31,962 nt of DNA from Phoronis australis (lineage: Eukaryota > Phoronida > Phoronidae): contig NMRA01000117.1 of the NCBI GenBank assembly GCA_002633005.1, positions 904,776 through 936,737 on the forward strand. The letters run 5' to 3'. Each line of letters opens with the position of its first letter. Positions within the stretch are counted from its first letter, which is position 1. Below the pieces are notes generated by a model. That model saw nothing but the letters and a program-made list of their open reading frames with translations, was not told the DNA's origin and searched no databases. The position numbers and the translations under genes were made by a program. Shown piece after piece: positions 1 to 10,222 of the stretch.

Positions 1-1099
1 CTTTACCCGCCTATGCTTGACTAACAATCCCCATACCAAAGCCGTGAATGTAACCGTGGGGCATCTTGCCATTGACTTTGATATCTTAAGATTCAAACTA
101 TCGCAGATCACAGTGTGTCTATGGAAAAACGACCAAAAACGGTCCCGACAACACAAACGACCTATCGGCTGCCTGGTTCCAGAACAAATCGATAACTTTT
201 GAAGGAAAGTTCACGCAATGGAAGGTAAGGTCAAGAATGGTTTTCAGAAAATTAATGTGATATTGGAGGCAATTCTCCTGGTGAAAGCCTGTAATGATTG
301 AGACTAACTTCACTTCACTGCCAAAAATTAATGTCTTTAACTTAACTCCATATATTACGTTTTCATAGCTTACGTTGTTTTATCCATATATGCTTAAATA
401 CGGGCATTCAATAACCCATGAAATATACCATGAAATACTGGAAACTAGACTGAGCCAATCCGCATACAACTGGAGAAGCCGTATTTCACGGTTGGAGGGT
501 GTGTAGTCTCCTGGTGGCCGGAGTAAATTAACTTGTGCAACGCCAAATGAGATTGGGTTCATTTGGATTACCTGAAACATTCACCCAAGGCGTTGTTCCT
601 GAAAAAGCAGTTTTACGGCTCTAACAACATCAAATCAAAGATTGACTGATTAAACTTCCGATGCACGGTCTATTTTAGGCCCCATAGCTTCAATCTGGGT
701 CATCATAAATAGGCCAATAGCAGGCTAACAAAAATCCGCCAAACATCTTATTCAAATCAAACGAAAAAAGTTTCGTTATGAATGCAGTATATCTCCACTG
801 AGATGTTTACTGTAAATTGCCACTTACTTATCCAGCATGTGTTTCTTCTCACACAATCGTCTGCTCTCTGCGTTCCTCGACTTTCACTCGGTGGTAGCGT
901 AAAATCTGTTCTTTGCGATACAGTCCTTACCTCAAGTTATGCTAATCAACACAGTTTTCACCGTTATTTTCCAGTGCTGTGATCAAGACGGGGGGAATAT
1001 TTTTATTACTACTTCCATTGCAGAAGCTAAGACATAAAAATAGACCAAGAAAGCTAAGAAGATATTAAAATATCTGCGCATTTGTGAGCTTTGGTCAAG
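1..1099. other. non-coding stretch, no recognised feature
   Basis: Only short open frames occur here, none with a recognisable domain or flanking splice signals. No tRNA, repeat array or transposon end was seen. It is probably intergenic or intronic sequence. Confidence 0.5.
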
Positions 1100-1570
1100 A
1101 GACGTTACCAATTGTGTCCATTTTTACAAACTATGTCCGTTTTCAACCACTAAATTCATTTTCATTAGCTAAGTCGATTTTGATCTATTCAAATAGGTTT
1201 GGATAAAGTTTATTTTCACAAAACGGCCACTGATTCCGTTTTGGTCCATTATGCTAAATAAGTCGGTGGGCCCTGAGCCATTATGTTCATTTTGACCCAG
1301 AATGTCCATGTTGACTCATTATACTATCTTGAGTCACTATTTCCATTTTCAATAATTCTGTCCATTTTCACCATTTTATCTGTCAAGTTGGATTTGGTAT
1401 TCATTAGGTTTAACAATAATTTTGTATTTTACATAGGTGGTTTAAATCGGCCGTTTAATTCGTTTTGACCCATTGTGATGAAATGGACATAATCGGTTAC
1501 AGGGTCCTCATCCATAATCTTCATTTGAACCACTGTGCCCATTTTACTCATTGTGTCCATTTATGCAAAC
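1100..1570. repeat. degenerate ~19-bp minisatellite
   Basis: The stretch is built from diverged copies of a unit resembling TGTCCATTTTGACCCATT. Clear units occur around 1110-1160, 1283-1400 and 1465-1560, with phrases such as 'tgtccattttcacca' and 'gttcattttgacccag' recurring. Units differ by substitutions and small indels, so the array is old. Short open frames through it are by-products of the repeat. No function is evident. Confidence 0.7.
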
Positions 1571-1990
1571 GCTATCTTTAAAAATGCATGAAGTTACTGC
1601 CGCAGCTTTAGGACATGGCGTACGTCCATGTTGAAAAAATATCGTAAAGCTTAGCACCAATAAAGAGATGATATGATTTACTCGTACTTTACACCATTAC
1701 CTATCTCGAACAAACACCCTGATGAATTTGGTAGTCCAAACAAATTACACATTGTTAGGGACCTGACTACACACGAAAGGTGGAGAACGACTAGTTGCTA
1801 TTTGACCGCACATTTGACAATGCAGTACCGGTATGTAAAAACTGAATTTTTGGAAGGCAAATAATCAGATAAACTCAGCCTATTTCCCTAAAATCCTTTA
1901 TTGGGGACAAATAAAACAACAAGAATAATAAACATTTTAAGTTGTATTGGGAATTTCAGGGTCACAGCTCTACAAATGAATATTTCACAG
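1571..1990. other. non-coding stretch, no recognised feature
   Basis: AT-rich sequence with no supported gene, RNA or repeat. A 63-codon open frame at 1673-1864 resembles nothing I know and has no supporting signals. Confidence 0.45.
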
Positions 1991-2279
1991 AAGGAACCAG
2001 ATGGGTTCCTTAATTACAAGAGATAACACACACACATTTCCGATACCCAAAGTGTAATTGAGTATCGGATACTAAGTGGCACAGGTTAGCATAGTACCAA
2101 ATGGGTACATAATACCAAATGGGTATTGGCCGATTGCCTACCAAATGGGTCGAGCAAAGCGGCAAATTCAATAACAAGTACCAAGTGGGTACAAACTGCC
2201 AAATGGGCAAATATCATATAAAGTACCAAGTGGGTACACCAAACAGCCAACTGGGCTATAACAACCTGCAAAGCAGGTT
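1991..2279. repeat. array of about nine mini-hairpins with a conserved CC-A(A/G)NTG-GG core
   Basis: Eight short inverted repeats share a five-base loop (agatg, aaatg, aagtg or aactg) closed by CC/GG, but have different outer stems that stay complementary. Stems: AAGGAACC/GGTTCCTT (1991-2011), GTACC/GGTAC (2094-2108), AATACC/GGTATT (2111-2127), a broken copy (2138-2152), GTACC/GGTAC (2178-2192), TGCC/GGCA (2197-2209), GTACC/GGTAC (2223-2237) and AGCC/GGCT (2245-2257). A ninth hairpin of another type, AACCTGC-aaa-GCAGGTT, closes the array at 2263-2279. Frames on both strands read as repetitive peptides here and are not credible genes. Confidence 0.75.
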
Positions 2280-2595
2280 CCGGACAAGCGGAGTGAGCAG
2301 ACCAGCCGGAGTGATAAAAAGAGATATTGTAAGGAACGTGGTGTTGTGGCTCAGCATGTGCCGAGAGCTGTGACCGGGGTGGAGAGAAGCAAGCTGCAGT
2401 AATGGATGCTCAAGTACAGGTCTGGTCGCTAGCCAATGACGTCGGTTCTGGCCTGACGGTAACACGCTCCGGGCTTGAAGAAGGTATCAGCAGTGAATGT
2501 AAAAACAACAATAACCAACAGCAGATTTTGTTCTGCAAAAGGGGTGGAGCGTGGGAAAGGTAGTAAGCGGTTGACGTGAAATTTTATGGTACCCC

Positions 2596-2612
2596 GGGTA
2601 GGGAGGGCGGGG
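2596..2612 (+). other. G-quadruplex motif
   Basis: Four runs of at least three G (2596-2598, 2601-2603, 2605-2607, 2609-2612) are separated by loops of only 2, 1 and 1 bases. This fits the canonical intramolecular quadruplex pattern and stands out in AT-rich surroundings. It is preceded by a short palindrome, TACCCCGGGTA. Confidence 0.65.
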
Positions 2613-2737
2613 TAGGTATAAACTTTTCTAATTAGGAAAACTTACGAGTGAATGTACTGAAGCTTGAGGCTGGGCCAACAGGAAGCTGGAGAGAAAGAAC
2701 AAACAGCGCAACCATCGGACATGGTAGGAACTAACCA

Positions 2738-3140
2738 GGGCCCGGTCTCTAATCTTTGTACTCGAAACGAACTCGAAACTATTTTTGGCAATTTCTCTGC
2801 TCCTTTTGTGCTAACTTAAGATGATTGGTTTTCAGACTGTGCTCGAATACATTGTAGTTGATGCATAGGAGTTTCTAGTTCAAGTTTGCCCTTGAAGACC
2901 CTTATATTCGTCCTACAAATTCGAGTAAAAACTCGAAATTTCGAGTTCAAACTCGAACTTATTGCTTTAATATTGGGTTTACAAACTGTGAACTAAGGGC
3001 AATAAATTATCTACGTAAGTTATTGTGTACTCGAGCATAGAATAATAGACACTTATCTTGAGTTCGCCCAAAAGTAGAGTAGAAAATGCCAAACCTAATT
3101 TCGAGTTCCATTTCGAGTAAAAAGATTGGAGACCGGGCCC
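2738..3140. mobile_element. 403-bp non-autonomous TIR element (MITE-like)
   Basis: The left end reads GGGCCCGGTCTCTAATCTTT and the right end, on the opposite strand, GGGCCCGGTCTCCAATCTTT. The match continues inward through TACTCGAAA..AACTCGAAA for about 40 bases with few differences. No protein is encoded. The interior has a second palindrome built from ACTCGAAATTTCGAGT (about 2930-2945). Because GGGCCC is itself palindromic, the exact end is ambiguous; a CAG direct repeat flanks it if the TIR is taken to start at GGCCCGG. I cannot assign a superfamily. A diverged relative lies at 28636-28889. Confidence 0.75.
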
Positions 3141-3439
3141 AGGATTTGGATATGAAGCATGAAGGGCTCTATAATGGTATTTGCCCAAATAATAGGATTT
3201 ATGTCAGAGTGCCATAAATCTCATTATATCAATTTTAGAAACTATTTTCGGATTCTGGTGGTGTGCGTTTTGTCCACCCTGCCAAGGAAGGTCACTTCTT
3301 GGAGGGTCACACGATGAAGGAATAATAAGAAAGAATCAGAAATGTTCATTGTATGTAGGCCTTGGCCTCGTAATACAGTTTACATTACAACGTTACAAAT
3401 GATAAAGTTTCAGGTCTTATTACAGTTGCTCCTGAAATA

Positions 3440-4180
3440 TATGTCAGGTTTTTTAGTTCACACAGAATCACGACTTTGAAAAAATCTAACTGCTCTTGCA
3501 TCATCGGTCACATTCGTCAGCAAATTTCTGCGCACATCACCAAGGACAGGGCAGTGACACATAAAGTGAATCCTGTCTTCAATTTGACCAGTATTGCATA
3601 TTCCACAAATTCTCGTATCTTCGGTTAGACGTGCGTGCCACACTGTTTCAGTGTAAAGCTTGTGCATTGAGCATCTTAAACGAGCAAGTATTTTCCTTGA
3701 GTGGGGGTTTAAAACGCACGGATATTTTTCACACTGTAGTTCCTTTTTGATAGTACAATATAACTAATAATTAGTCGAATTATTGATTACACAGTGCCAA
3801 TTTTGTACGTCACAGTCAATTAATGTCTGATGAAATTCTGAAAGTAATAAGCCTACGTCACCCTTTCCGTATAACGCTAACTCTCCAAACCCGTAGGCGT
3901 ACAGTAGCATTTCTACAGAATATGCCCAGTTGTACCTGTCACCCGAAGAGACGTTGTTGCCTTAACATTTTGTAATACTTAATTGGACATCTGTAACTGA
4001 AGCAGCTTTGTGTAGGAAACAATAGGCTTAAAGTTATAGCAAGTATATATCTACCACACTCGCCCGTAGTCATGACATTTGGCGTCCTTTTGTTAAAACA
4101 CAAGGCATACTTGCAGATGCCTTTATGAACAATCTCTATAAAATTCACAATTGAGACAACCAAATCTCTGCATCATAGCT
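3440..4180 (-). pseudogene. LINE ORF2 C-terminal region with Cys/His knuckle
   Basis: Minus-strand fragments downstream of the RT include CFNKRTPNVMTTGECGRYIL (about 4090), the post-RT 'V...T.N....ELGR.PL' type motif. Near 3610 comes CGICNTGQIEDRIHFMCHCP, the CxxC..H..C knuckle that ends ORF2 in many LINEs. Between them the frame is interrupted several times. It lies where the C-terminus of the element is expected. Confidence 0.75.
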
Positions 4181-4279
4181 TAAATTGTTAGGGTTATGCT
4201 ATTAAACAGCTTAAAAAGGACTGAAAGTGTAACTGACAAACACGCCTTAGTGGAATTTTTAAATTAAAATGCTTCTCGA

Positions 4280-5272
4280 GCCTATATGCTGCAAGAACTT
4301 TGAAGGCTTGACTTCAATATTGAGACGACAGGAGAATGCAACACCTAGGTATTCATAATGCGGCTTGGTTTCAATTAATTTATCGCCAAAGTATCATTTT
4401 CGGCACAAGCACACTTGTAAGCAATGACATTTATTTTCTAGATTCACTGTAAGATGTCAATTTTCGAAAATTATTCAACCACGTTTATTAAGTTCTTGTT
4501 GCAGCTCAATCAACAATAGATCATCCGCAAAAAATAGTTAATCAATCTCACAATCAGTATTAATATAGATTCCTTTGCCATCACTCTCTCTTAAATTAGA
4601 GACCAGACCATTCATGAACATAGAGAATAACCATGGGCTTAGCATGCACCCTTGCCTGACAGCGGTTTTGCAACTAAAGTATGGATCAGTGTGACCGCGA
4701 ATTTTAACACAAGCCTCAACATCATGGTAAATGTTGCGCAATATTTTATACATTTTAGCGTGTATACCCTTCGCAAGTAACACATAAAACGGACGGGAAA
4801 CCTCGACGCTCTCAAATGCCTTGTCGAAATCAGCATATACACAGTAAAATTTCTAGTCGTTTTGTTAAGTCTTTCTGGATCAAAATTTGTAGTGAAAAAA
4901 TGTAGAATATCCTGCAAGAAACCCGGTCTGTTCCTCTGGGATGCATTTAGCGACGTTCGCCCATTCAGTGGGCTTCGTGTTGAGATTGAATGTAAATATT
5001 TTGTTTATACTAAGTTAAGACATTAGTCTAGTCTGTAGCTGCTTGGGTTACTCTTGTCTCATTTTTGTGTAGCGGTATGAAAATTCTCTTGGACCAAGCT
5101 TCAGGAAAAGTTATGGTGTTTAAAATTCTATTTAATTGATTGTGCAACACTGCAGTTAGGCTTTCGGCTGAGGATGACTTGAAAAATTCATTTGGTATAC
5201 CGTCCTCAACCGGCGATTGGCTATTTTTGAGAGATTGAACGGCTTTTGTAATTTCATTCTGGCGGATACTGT
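4280..5272 (-). pseudogene. LINE reverse transcriptase, broken
   Basis: The N-terminal RT motif reads QNEITKAVQSLKNSQSP followed by DGIPNEFFK, then FPEAWSKRIFIPLHK (5272-5028). After a gap the frame resumes near 4860 with YADFDKAFESVE, then TAVRQGCMLSPWLFSMFMNG, and the catalytic box FFADDLL at about 4525, just after an in-frame stop. It continues to HYEYLGVAFS (about 4350). The F-A-D-D box and YLG motif make the RT call secure. Several stops and at least one frameshift show it is inactive. Confidence 0.85.
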
Positions 5273-5275
5273 CAT

Positions 5276-5841
5276 TTAAAATATGAAGGTCTTCGTAAAG
5301 AACATCGTTTGCACATTTCTCGCATTGAGCGTCATGGTCGTACAAGGTTTGGGCCACGGTCTCAGGAACTCTTCTATTTTCCTCTTTTCGTTGAGAACTA
5401 AACAAATCCTTAGAATAGCTGAACCACTCTCATTCTGACATTGAGGTAACCGAGACATAGCTTGGATTGGTTGATGATTTATTGTGCTCCAAAACTTGAC
5501 AGTATCCCAAACCTGATCACATAATTCACTTTGGCATTTGCCTTGGTACAATTTCTTCTTCTCTTTACACATTTTTAAATCCTTTTTTTACTTGTGTCTA
5601 CGTAGTTCGCCAGATCGTCAATATTTCTAGATCCTCTAAAACGCTTCATTGACGATCGCTTTTCTATCAGTTTCTGTTCACTTTCAATATCAAACCACAC
5701 AGGCTCAGTGTTTTCTTTAACACGTTCGATGGGATTTCTCGACATGTTCCTGCCACATGATCTCAAGCTATCCGACAAAAGTTCAATACTATTATTGACA
5801 TTTGTATTATTCAAAATTCCCGCCAGATTTACGTTTGACAA
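5276..5841 (-). pseudogene. LINE ORF2 linker between endonuclease and RT
   Basis: This stretch joins the endonuclease and the reverse transcriptase on the minus strand. It contains EPVWFDIESEQ (the PWFD..C type motif), then KKLYQGKCQSELCDQVWDTV with KFWSTI downstream, as is usual in this position of LINE ORF2. Frame changes occur near 5575 and 5400. It is a relic, not a host gene. Confidence 0.65.
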
Positions 5842-5869
5842 TTTCTCTCTTATGTTCTTAACGAAATTC

Positions 5870-6390
5870 TCAGCAATAAGTTCTTTCCATTTGTATCAGA
5901 CCCATGGCGTCATTGCTATTTCTGGCTCGTTGAGTTGCTTTAGGACATTCCATTTCGTGTTTAACGTAGTTACATACAATCTCGAAGTGTAAAGACAAAT
6001 CATTTTTCATAACCTCAAAGTGGTAGATATTCTCAAATAAAGAGGTTTCTACCATGAAGTAGTCAACAGTACTACAACCTCTTGAAGAAAGGAACTTCAT
6101 TGTACCGTCGAGGACAACTTAGACCGGTCATTGACAATCTGAACTCCATTTACAGAACACAGGCTGGTTAACTCCTTCCCACAACTGGTTTGCATTTGTA
6201 TCTTCGTTTTTCCTGGGTAACTGAGTGTGAATATTATCACTTTGCTCTAGAATCAGAACATGGTTTACACTGTTGTCAGTAACGTAAACTTTCTCAGACC
6301 CAGTCCTCGCATCAAAATCATCAGTAAAAATCAACCTTGAATGTTTCAGCTCGTGGAACAGCTTCTCTTTTCGATTTTTTAATGATATTC
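5870..6390 (-). pseudogene. LINE endonuclease (EEP family) fragment
   Basis: Two adjacent minus-strand pieces fit the apurinic-like endonuclease of LINEs. The first (about 6390-6130) has FTDDFDARTGSEKVYV, matching the family motif GDFNARTG (here TDD for GD). The second (about 6100-5870) has SRGCSTVDYFMVE followed by NDLSLHFEIVCNYV, matching the family's RG.STVDY and S.H.P motifs, with the usual D-H catalytic pair partly altered (SLHFEI). A frame break at about 6128 separates them. The N-terminal half of the domain is missing. Confidence 0.75.
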
Positions 6391-8170
6391 AACCTTTCAT
6401 ATGAAGGATTCCCATTCAGACAAGGTCTTCTCTTGGGAAAGGGGGTGGCCCGGGGCAGTTGTCCCTTCATTTCCCTATAAATCCGGCACTATCAACCGTT
6501 CGCAAGGGGAAGAAGAACAGATAACAAATTCATCGTAAAAACAAATTCGTGCAGAGCAGAGCAGTATCTAGGCATTCAAGCCAGACAGCAAAATACAATA
6601 GGATAGTTTGTTGACGTAGGAACAAGATTAGGGGTTCGCAAATAGGAGATGAGAAAGGAATTAAGTCTTTCAATCAAATAAAAGGAATTGTTCGTTAACT
6701 TATCGATCTCATCCAGGGGCCCAATTGCTTCTCATTCAACAACCGCCACTATTTACAATGCTGTGGTACTGTTATGGGTACTAGGGCGGCTCCTCAATAT
6801 GCTAACCTGTTCAAGGGTTATCTAAAAGAGTCTTTTTTGAAACGTTATCTCCTCAAACTCCTTTTTCACGGATACCGACGTCGACGATATTTTTCTAATT
6901 TTGATCACGGTGGAGGTGAAATGATAAAAATTCTATGACGCTTTTAATGACTACCACCTCATGATAAAATTCAGTTTGGATTATTCCTTTGAGGAAAGTC
7001 AACTTTTCTCGATCAACTATCATAATTGCCTTCCCATTAACATTTACAGGAAGCCTTCTAATAGTAACAGCTATGTCCATTTTGATAGCTTCCACCCATT
7101 TCGCACTGAAAAAGAATCACCCATAGCCAATTCCTGAGATATCACAGCATCTGCTCCAGAGACGAGGCTTTAGATAACTTATCAGGCTTGCACAAGCCGC
7201 TCGCCAGTTCGCCATTGGCGAATTCTGAGCGTCACTGGGCACAGCAAATCAAATATCGTACACGAGTTCCCGTGTGATTCCCCCGCCGTCAGCTAGTGCT
7301 GTTGAAAACACAACTGACAATGACAACGACATTGGCTATGCTGGTGATGACAATAATCAGGAAGATTAAAACATTGAAGATCGATGTGTGAATGTGTAAA
7401 CTTCATATCAATCTGACGAAAAAGCGAAAGCGGAGTGATAGACTAAGAAAGCGTGGAAATGGCCAATACATGGACAGTTATTCGGTCAGTAAACATGGAA
7501 TAACTCGAGAACTATGGGTCATAGCAACAGTGCTGAATGAGATCCATCCACATAACAAATTTCAGAAATATCGTCGAGGAACAACAAAGATACAGAATGG
7601 GATCAGTTTATGAAGAGGTGGTGTTCGGCAAATATCAGATAAAGACCAGTAATTTGAAGCCGCATATTAACACCTTCAACAAGACCTTGACGATACCTAT
7701 ACACATAACAAATTTCAGATGATTTTCTCAAAGGACGCCGGAGCTAGAGTTACACGAAGCAAGATTTTTAAAATGGCTGTCACAGCGCTCTTTAACTTGC
7801 CGTGTTCCTTATTTCGCTAAACAACGACAGTTCTAGAGATAATTATGTTGTGTTCGATCAGACAATTGTAATGCAGCCTAAAAAAACAAAAGCAAGCAAA
7901 GGTAACATACACCGACGGGTCAGTAACGACGACAACACTGCCAATCGCAGTGGGTACATTTTGTTGCGGGTTCCCTCGGAAGTCCTTCATACTTGCGCAT
8001 GCTCGAACTTCTGCAACACGGTCATGTCTCATATGTAACTCACAAATCGGATAATGCCGTCAAACGCACCAGGTTGACAGGTTTAAACAAAAGTTAATAC
8101 ACCAGGAGAGATGGTTGAGGTAACAAAAATACCCGAAGAATTCTGAATGTCTATTCCATGAAACCGTTAC
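6391..8170. other. non-coding stretch
   Basis: No supported gene. One 15-base direct repeat (cataacaaatttcag) occurs near 7551 and 7703, about 152 bp apart. Small open frames show no domain or splice context. Confidence 0.45.
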
Positions 8171-8177
8171 CTTAATT

Positions 8178-8244
8178 GCGCATGTGCGAACTTCAGTCAT
8201 ATAGCCGTAAATTACGGCTCCAGTTTTGAAGTTCGCGCACACGC
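8178..8244. repeat. nested palindrome with inverted GTGCGAACTTCA arms
   Basis: Outer arms are GCATGTGCGAACTTCA (from 8180) and, inverted, TGAAGTTCGCGCACACGC (to 8244). At the centre lies a perfect palindrome, AGCCGTAA-A-TTACGGCT (8203-8219). A further direct copy of the arm (TTGCGCATGCTCGAACTTC) begins near 7993. It may be the remains of a small foldback element. No coding content. Confidence 0.6.
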
Positions 8245-8707
8245 AGACAACCTTTGCCTACGAGAGCATCCCGTGAAACCCCTCGATTATTTTCGTAGCC
8301 TCAAATTTCTCTTCGGAAGTGGACGTTATCTGCCATGTGCAGAATTCAATTATACGGCAAGTCATGTGACTTTTAAACTGTATACTGTTGCTAAGTTCCC
8401 TTGTCACACTCATGTGACCATAGTGGCTGAACCAAGTCATGCAAGGTGTTTTGAACGGACTTGTAAAAGTAATTTTAGTCTGTAGTAAGAGGATACCTTT
8501 CCTGTTTAATAACCTTGTTGTTGGATCTTGGCTTTGTTTACTCCGCTGATGAAGGTTCAAGAACAAAAGTGTCTGACTATTCATGTGTTGCATTTGTCCT
8601 GATGATTAAAATCCTCACAAGTATTGTTGCTTCTTATATAAATGTATTGACGTTGAAACTAGGCCTAATATATACAGACTAGAGTATTTCATAATACCAG
8701 GAAAGGG

Positions 8708-8726
8708 TTACCAGGAATCCTGGTAA
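8708..8726. repeat. perfect 19-base inverted repeat
   Basis: TTACCAGGA and TCCTGGTAA flank a single central A. The half-site ACCAGG recurs nearby (8697-8702), and CCTGGTAT occurs near 8794. It could be a dimeric binding site or chance; no gene start is nearby to support a role. Confidence 0.45.
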
Positions 8727-8837
8727 TGACGTCCTGACAATACGGATGTTCAGTGGCCTAATGTAGTTAGGCGGTTATCGTCCTCAGGTACCTGGTATAC
8801 AGTAGCATTTCATTACAGAGCGGTGTGCGGATGAAGC

Positions 8838-8856
8838 TGACGGTAAATGACCGTCA
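8838..8856. repeat. 7-bp-stem hairpin with AAATG loop
   Basis: TGACGGT-aaatg-ACCGTCA. The loop sequence equals the commonest loop of the hairpin array at 1991-2279, although the closing pairs differ. Confidence 0.45.
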
Positions 8857-9303
8857 TATCTTCAAATCGAACTTAGTGGACAAGTTTGACTACACTCACA
8901 CCGATCGCCCTGCTCCTAGTGAGCAACTAGCAAAGTGGAACTCAACAGTGAAGCTGACGGGGACTGAATCAAGATCCAGAACACAGTAATTTCATTTGAA
9001 TTAATGGAGCTATAAACCTGCTTTCCCTAAAATCTTATTTTTAATTTAGGGTATTTTAGATGATGAACACTATATGATTCATCCAACTGAATTACGTGAT
9101 GTGAAAACTCTGTGACAAGACACCTAGAAAATCACTGAAATATTTTCGCGCTGTTGCAGAGGCACCTGGTTTCTTCGACTGGGTATTATAAACTGACTGG
9201 ATCCTTCAAAAAGTGCAGATTATACATGTAGGCTTTATGCGTGAGGTTATAGGCATGAAATTCATGATTTTGTCCCACTCTGTTTATTTGTGAAACTTAC
9301 AAT

Positions 9304-10222
9304 TGGACTATTTTTGTGGGAACCAGAAGAAGAGGCAACATCGGGGAATGATTTCCGTGCGTTAAGAAGTTTTGATTTGTAATTGTTTACATTAGACCAC
9401 TTTACATTACAAAACTGGTCTCAACTTCTTCCTAGTTCAGATAAGAGCTAATTTCTGTGCTCCTGTAAAGAATTGACAGTTCGTCGATGCTTGAGATCCT
9501 CTGCTAGGCGCCATGAAAGCCAATTTATTGAGCCTAATTTCAAGCCGACTCTCAATTCTGCCACGCCAGAAATCAACCTTATTCGAATAGAAAACAAGCT
9601 GAGGCCTTTTAATAACATTTAGTCGCCCAACTCATTAGTTAGTTTTCTTGCGGAAGGCAGGCTTAGCAGTTTGAACACTGACTAACCACAGCAACAATAA
9701 CTGATAACTGAAGGCACTCCAAGTGCTGTCTTTTTGACACATGCCCATACCTCTGACGTGGCTCTGAGAAGAGCACTATCTAAATACGTATTACTGACAA
9801 ACAAGCGCCGTGCCTGTACTCAGGGACCACGACGGTTGTGAACAACGTACCTCCCCCGACAGTTGAGGTCATCTTAATTAGTAACCGCCCATGGACATTT
9901 GGGGAAGAGCATTTCGATTAAACTCTGTGTTTTGTAAAGATTTAATATTCTACCTGTCGTTCTATCTTAGGTTAAGCGTACAGTTTTTGACGTTCTGTGA
10001 CCCTGACTATTACGGTACAGACTGTGGTACGTTCTGTAAGGCGAGAGATGACAGCCAGGGACACTACACGTGTGATGCCAAGACTGGAAAGAAATTATGT
10101 CTGAGAGGTTGGTATAATGCTTAGCATGAGTTGTATTTCTATAATGCCTCTATGACATTTATAAGCGTGTATAGCTGGTGGCTGTAATTTTACGTGTTGT
10201 GCTTAACGGCGCTGAGGTTATT
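9304..10222. repeat. left arm of large inverted duplication
   Basis: This segment reads almost identically to the reverse complement of 31046-31962, which runs into the window edge, so the true repeat may extend further. Over long tracts only scattered single-base differences and one- or two-base indels are seen (I estimate about 96-97% identity by eye). It contains the DSL exon and about 670 bp of upstream intron-like sequence. Similarity stops abruptly near 10222. Confidence 0.9.
9971..10107 (+). CDS. gene A, DSL-domain exon (Delta/Serrate/Jagged-type)
   Basis: The exon encodes most of a DSL domain: LSVQFLTFCDPDYYGTDC, then TFCKARDDSQGHYTC and CDAKTGKKLCLRG. Five of the six DSL cysteines are here. 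The sixth comes from the next exon (GFTGDQC) if spliced in phase 1, giving the family ending CL-G-F-TG-C. The acceptor after ttctatcttag is good. The donor G|GTTGGT is unusual, but it is the only one I found with the right phase, and it is conserved in the inverted copy. The ATG at 9891 in the same frame is probably intronic. DSL domains bind Notch extracellularly. Here Gln replaces the Phe that precedes GHY in Jagged1 (F207) and Dll4. Signal-peptide and MNNL exons are not identified. Confidence 0.8.

Larger units (their letters stand above)
3340..6390 (-). mobile_element. decayed, 5'-truncated LINE (non-LTR retrotransposon)
   Basis: Read on the minus strand the pieces come in ORF2 order: endonuclease C-terminal half (about 6390-5870), linker (about 5841-5276), reverse transcriptase (about 5272-4280) and a C-terminal region with a Cys-rich knuckle (about 3780-3440). 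Stops and frameshifts break it throughout, so it is a dead copy. The endonuclease starts about mid-domain, consistent with the usual 5' truncation. The 3' boundary near 3340 is approximate. Clade is not assigned; domain order suits Jockey/CR1/L2-like groups. Confidence 0.85.

Noticed and set aside
2119-2373. Open frame with repeated KYQVGT peptide over the hairpin array
   Set aside because: The peptide repeat follows from the DNA hairpin repeat; frames on the other strand are equally repetitive, and there is no splice or start context.
9891-9970. ATG at 9891 as the start of the DSL protein
   Set aside because: The sequence between it and the DSL domain reads as a pyrimidine-rich intron end with a clear TTAG acceptor, and it gives no credible signal peptide.
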